Source: Bryum argenteum | Taxonomy: Eukaryota > Streptophyta > Bryopsida > Bryales > Bryaceae | DNA: 64,000 nt | Assembly (NCBI GenBank): GCA_037043015.1 | Contig: CM073331.1 | Location: forward strand, 248,001-312,000 | Reading direction: 5' to 3' | Program-made: the position numbers and the translations under genes | Shown here: positions 59,427 through 64,000 of the stretch, one piece after another | How positions within the stretch are numbered: position 1 is the first letter of the stretch | Layout: each line of letters opens with the position of its first letter | Notes under the pieces: model-generated | Databases searched by the model: none | The model's input: the letters and a program-made list of their open reading frames with translations, nothing else | What the model was told of the DNA's origin: nothing

Positions 59427-60587
59427 CCATTCTGTGTTGTACAGATCGTTCTGTACATTGCTATGTATATTAATTACTGTAGGAACGGTGTACAGATCTT
59501 GCACTGACTCGAGGATGTAGATGTACCTCAGACACAATTAAGTCGGAGGTTGATTCGAGAACGCACTTCCTTAACCCTGTATAATATGATTGCAAATTAG
59601 ACAAATCGATTATTTTTTTAGCTTAGCTCGACATTCGCAGTGTGTACTGTTCAATGTAAGCAGAATTGGATTCCTGAACAAACTGTTCATGGCTTTGTAT
59701 CGAAAGGATTTTGGTGCCACGGCCAAACCGTTGGCTCCAACTGCAGTCTCCTCTTAACAGAACTTCCAGATATTGTCAGCTTTGTTGCATTGGAAACACC
59801 CATAAACTCCTACCGAGAATGCAGAATTAAGTTTATGCTAGGTGGTGAAAATGGATCGGGTTTAGATTTGTCCGACTTGCCGACTGCGGAGTCAGCAACG
59901 CAATTTCCTGCTCGGTTGGTATGTTACCATCAGGGCCTGCACAACGAATGTGGTTGAGTCATTTCAGAGGTTTACCACCAACAAGCGATACTCGTGCTCT
60001 AAAAGCTCCATGCTGTAACTCGAATGCCACTGTCAACGCATTCATGGGCGTCTATACTCACGGCTGAATTGCACAACGACAGTTAAAAGCGGCTCCAGAC
60101 GTGCAGAGACGTATCTTAATTTTGATGACTGTAGAAGCAGCCGCCCTTTACTTCCAAACAACGCCACTGAAAGTGAGAACATGTAAGAGCATCACGGACT
60201 ACCTATAAAAGACAGGGACTTCGCAGCAGTCTCGTAACGAAAGGTGAACTTCATCCCAACAACGAATCGTACATTGCATAAAATATTCTCAGCACTTCAG
60301 GCTCCAAATGATGGGAGTAAGTCAATGAACGTCAAGGCATAAATATGAGCCAATTAGAAATTACATCCAGGAGAGAGCAAATGAAATTCAAATGGGTCAA
60401 GTAAATATCTATGTACACCTGCATGATCAATGCAAGGTCTCACTCAGCACACCTTCACGACGTAGTACCCTCGGATGTCCCCAAAGAATGAATACCGGTC
60501 CCTACCCTATCCATGTCTGCTGTCACTGAGAACAAATACAGCATGCTATCACATACATGCAGCAAAAAATATGCATACTCTGCTGCT
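59427..60587. other. Intergenic between peroxidase and acyl-CoA oxidase
   Basis: Probable 3' UTRs of the two convergent genes. A 105-residue plus-strand frame at 59640-59957 has no recognisable domain, signal peptide or homologue here, and I do not call it a gene. Confidence 0.4.
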
Positions 60588-63500
60588 CTATAGCTTAGAT
60601 CGAGGTCCCCACAGATCCTGAGTCAGAAGGGGTTTCAAGTAATCTTCGTAACCATCTACCACAACTGTGTCATTCAAAGTCTCCTTGAATGCACCCTTGT
60701 AGAGATGAGTATAAACATCACCGTCGTATCTTCCCAACGCTGACCCCAGGAAATCGTCGGTGTGGCCAAAAGCATCCACCAATGCGACAGCGTTTGGTCG
60801 AATCTGCGCTTAGCAAACAAATGCGAACTTAATAAATGCAGAACCGTGCTTATAAATCACAACAAGCATAACCACTCAGACAGATCGCTTGAATCGAAGG
60901 TGCGAGAAAGGCCCGTGCACGAAAAACCATGACCAAAACCTCACGATAACGAACCTTGTCAAATTGGAGTTTCAATTGTTCCTTGGCGAGGGCGATCTGC
61001 TTTCCCGTCATATAACCTGTTGCCAAGAAGTCACCTGCATGTTCGATAATTTGAAAGAGTGCATATGTGTGACACAGCACCTCCAGCTGTTCCTTGATGC
61101 CTCCACCAGGAAGCTCTGTTTGTACATGCTCAATGAATCTGGTCAACACCCACAAGCCAACCACGTCATGTTAAGAAAAAACAAACCAAATGCAACGTCA
61201 GTTTAAAGCATACTGAGCGCAAGAGAGCTCAGTTCAACTCGTGTCCAACATTCCCGAACTAACATATGTTAAATTTTCTTACTTGGAAACCACAATCAAC
61301 TGGCAATGAGCGCGAGCCGCTTCCACCAATTCAGGAGTGTTCTCTTGGAAGTCTGTAGACAAGAACCAGAGTATCATTGGAATCAGAGTTCTCCAAAGAT
61401 ACTGCTCAGAGGCTCGTTAATATTAACAAGAACCCCCGCTGCCATTACGATCACAATCAGCAAAAGGCTGACGCCTTTGGTTCCAAACGAGCAAAAGGAA
61501 GCAAGTAACAAGGGAGCTGAACCCCAGAAGTGCGAAAGGGATAATGTGATACAAATTACAAACTACAGTTCCTGTTGAAGCTGCTCTTGTACGAATTGCA
61601 TCTGCATTCTATGGAAGCATACCAGCATCTGATCCCGATCCCTTAGCTAACCGCAAAGCAACTGCAGATGCTTGGCGAGCAGATCTGGCCTCAAACGCCT
61701 CCAGTAAGACCGACGGACTCAGCCAATCTTGACCTGTTAAAGAAAACAAGGGCCTTATTTCACAACTGCCAGGGTGTTCCATTTCACGCAAAGTATGACA
61801 ACGAATGATCAATTCGCCTGTAGAAAGGAATCATATGTACCTCGGGATACATTGCAATTTTGAGTCGAAAGCTTCCTGACATTCCCCAAGTATGCAGCAG
61901 TACCAACGGGTTTCACCTTGCCTATCTGTGATAGCGTCTTCAACAGAAAACGTGCAACCTATTCCGAAAATGTCCACTCGTCAGATAAACAGTTTCGAGT
62001 GAACTATAAATTAGAGTTTCATGAATCTGCACAAGCTCAAGAACAGTAGCAATGGCGATTGCACACCTTTTCATCTCGAAAAAACGGAGTACAAACCGTA
62101 CAGTTACAAGCAGAATCAACTGGCAGAAAATTAAAATGAAAAAGAAACAAGATGAGTACCTGAAGCAAAAGAATCGTATTGTCGCCTTCGTAAGTGCAGG
62201 CAGGCACGTAGACAGCGTAGAGTTCGGGCAGACCACTCGCGCACAGATAACCGTGTCCTCCACAAAGTTTGCGACATTGCTCAATACCATCCTGCAAACA
62301 GTTCATAAAACAGAGTTCGATGTAAGCTCATGTATAGCCCTCCACTCGTGCTGAAATGGCGCGGGAAGGAGGGGGTACTTTTCAACAAGTGTCAAGAACA
62401 CGGAAGTTGAGATCATGGAACGTACAGCAGTAGCAGATGTTGTGATAGATTTCAAGCCCGCAGTACAAGCATGGACCTCCGGCAAGGTAGAAAAATCGTT
62501 CTTTTTCAGACGCTCCATAACGTCCGCGTACAATAATTTCATCCAGAAACCAACAGCCCGGTAAGCGTACACAGTTGCCAGCAGTGGGAATAACCCAGCT
62601 TGCTGTGTTCTGTACTCTATAACCTGTACCCCATGTCAAAAAATGTTACTCAAAAATACCCAGGCTAACAGAACAATCACAACGAACGAACATGTATGTA
62701 CTTGAGACAAACATGTTCAAGAACTATATATTGATCACGTGTACTCTGCATGTCCTACCAACAAACAAGTACCCCAAACGCAACAGGTGCTTCACCACAG
62801 CAAAGTAGCTTAAAGACGTAACACCAAACATCACTTTGACAAAGCGAAACGTATCAATTTGTCCTCCGATCGAAACTAACCTTGATCTCACCAGGCTCGT
62901 CTTTCTTGCCAAACTGACGACGTACAGCACTGTAACGAACGGCAATGGTGACTGCACGTGATAGATAAATAGAGGCATCAATCACGATACCTTGTCGGAC
63001 AAAAACCATGGCTCCATAACCAAGCTGACGCGGCTTGTCTGATTGCACATATTTTCCCTCCTTCGTAACTGTTGATAACCTGCCCAGTTCAAGAGTACAG
63101 AAGTAAGCACCGCATCTACGTCCGAGACAATCTTGTTTTTAAGATTCTAAATATTGTACACAGTAACAACAGAAAGCTTAAACATGGACTGAATAACGAA
63201 CGGTGCAAAGATCCAAGGAAGTACCTCATGAGCATGTTCTCACGCGGAATGCGAACGTGATCAAATCGCAAAAAACCATTGTCCATCGTGTTGTATCCAC
63301 CGTTGCCAAACTTGACACCGATATCTCCAACAGTCACATTAGGAAGTGGAGTGTGATCCTCCAAGCTTCGAATTTGCACAATGAATGCTGCATATAGTCA
63401 TATCCATAGCCTCGTTTTAGGAAGGAAGATACTTCCACAAGGACGCGAGATGCATCAAAATCATTCTCTCGACATTGTCCTTCTCTGAACTATTACAAAC

Positions 63501-64000
63501 GGTAATAAACATTGAGAAAGATATAATGCATACACGACACCAGAAAACTTGAACAGTGAACTGAGCACTTACCATGTATACCATGATCCTTGTTATCAGT
63601 TATTAGGCGAGCATACACGAGAGCATGCGTTGAGGCCTTCCCGAGCCCCCCAGGCCACCACTGCAACACATAACAGCGCCAATGACATTTCAGTTACCCA
63701 CTTAGTTCGAAGACGCAAAGGGCTGCTCGAGTCTCTATGCAAAGAGCTCGCAAAGTTTACTGCATCATGAAGAAAGAAAAAATGAACCCGACAGGAGATA
63801 ACTAATTTTAGGATGCTTCCTGGACAGGAGGAATCAAACCAGATCAAAATTCTCTACAAGCCCGCGACCACTGACGAGAATAAGAAATTTTCGAACAGAC
63901 TAACGATTGGTAGCTACCTTCGTCGAAGTCACAGTTGGGCTATGCATAACGAACTCATCAGTTGCAGGATCAAATGTAGCTGTAGTTTCCAACCCTTGTA
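60588..64000 (-). CDS. ACX: Peroxisomal acyl-CoA oxidase (ACX1-type), 5' end outside window
   Basis: This flavoenzyme catalyses the first step of peroxisomal beta-oxidation: acyl-CoA to trans-2-enoyl-CoA plus hydrogen peroxide. Eleven exons are seen on the minus strand: 63918-64000 (partial), 63573-63660, 63225-63387, 62881-63079, 62426-62623, 62160-62291, 61841-61958, 61623-61733, 61283-61352, 60955-61138 and 60588-60803. They give 519 residues in frame; about 140 N-terminal residues lie beyond the edge. Blocks include [79 protein letters not shown] and the catalytic Glu region [11 protein letters not shown]. It ends PRSKL, where SKL is the peroxisome import signal PTS1. Length and motifs fit the long-chain ACX1/ACX5 type. 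Confidence 0.95.

Noticed and set aside
59640-59957. 105-residue open frame between peroxidase and acyl-CoA oxidase
   Set aside because: No recognisable domain, signal peptide, membrane span or duplicate; it lies where the 3' UTRs of two convergent genes are expected.

Overview
This is nuclear DNA of a land plant, most likely a seed-free one (bryophyte, lycophyte or fern). The genes have many short GT-AG introns. Several are plant families: class III peroxidase, PAS2-type dehydratase, SCPL carboxypeptidase, and acyl-CoA oxidase with a peroxisomal SKL end. One gene encodes a CEP44-like centriole protein. Basal-body proteins of this kind are expected only where sperm still swim, which argues against a flowering plant. 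Species cannot be named from the sequence.

Layout. 1-16 kb is repeat-rich. It holds a foldback-type repeat, a pogo-like DNA transposon with a smaller element nested in it, a Ty3/gypsy chromovirus fossil with near-identical LTRs (4518-10192), and several MITEs. 16.15-20.28 kb is a complete ten-exon serine carboxypeptidase (+). 20-26.5 kb is mostly repeats, with a possible two-TM protein (21228-21611, -) and a small Cys-rich ORF (24819-25088, -). 26.6-29.56 kb is a complete seven-exon ALG11 mannosyltransferase (-). 29.6-37.4 kb holds a second copy of the Cys-rich ORF, a broken RluA-type pseudouridine synthase, more MITEs and a dense array of a hairpin-bearing repeat. 37.48-38.91 kb is VPS28 (ESCRT-I). 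39-43.4 kb has palindromic C/G repeats and a coding-frame 30-bp minisatellite. 43.5-52.8 kb is the densest gene block: PAS2/HACD (+), a GT-A glycosyltransferase (-), and the CEP44-like gene (+), the last two divergent from about 280 bp. 52.8-57.8 kb is repeats. 57.88-59.43 kb is a class III peroxidase (+). 60.59 kb to the right edge is an acyl-CoA oxidase (-) whose N-terminus lies outside the window.

Exon models for SCPL, ALG11, VPS28, PAS2, the glycosyltransferase, CEP44-like, peroxidase and acyl-CoA oxidase were built by eye. In each the summed exon lengths keep the reading frame. The genes are unrelated housekeeping or secretory genes and do not form a pathway cluster.

The most notable signals are: (1) at least eight non-autonomous elements in three size classes with CCCC/CCCT-type termini flanked by TTAA, which resemble piggyBac-type MITEs and are unexpected in a plant; (2) two paralogous Cys-rich small ORFs in which 17 of 20 codon differences change the residue while all Cys are kept; (3) the CEP44-like gene; (4) a pogo-like transposon retaining a PCNA-binding-like C-terminal tail; (5) a hairpin-headed repeat array.
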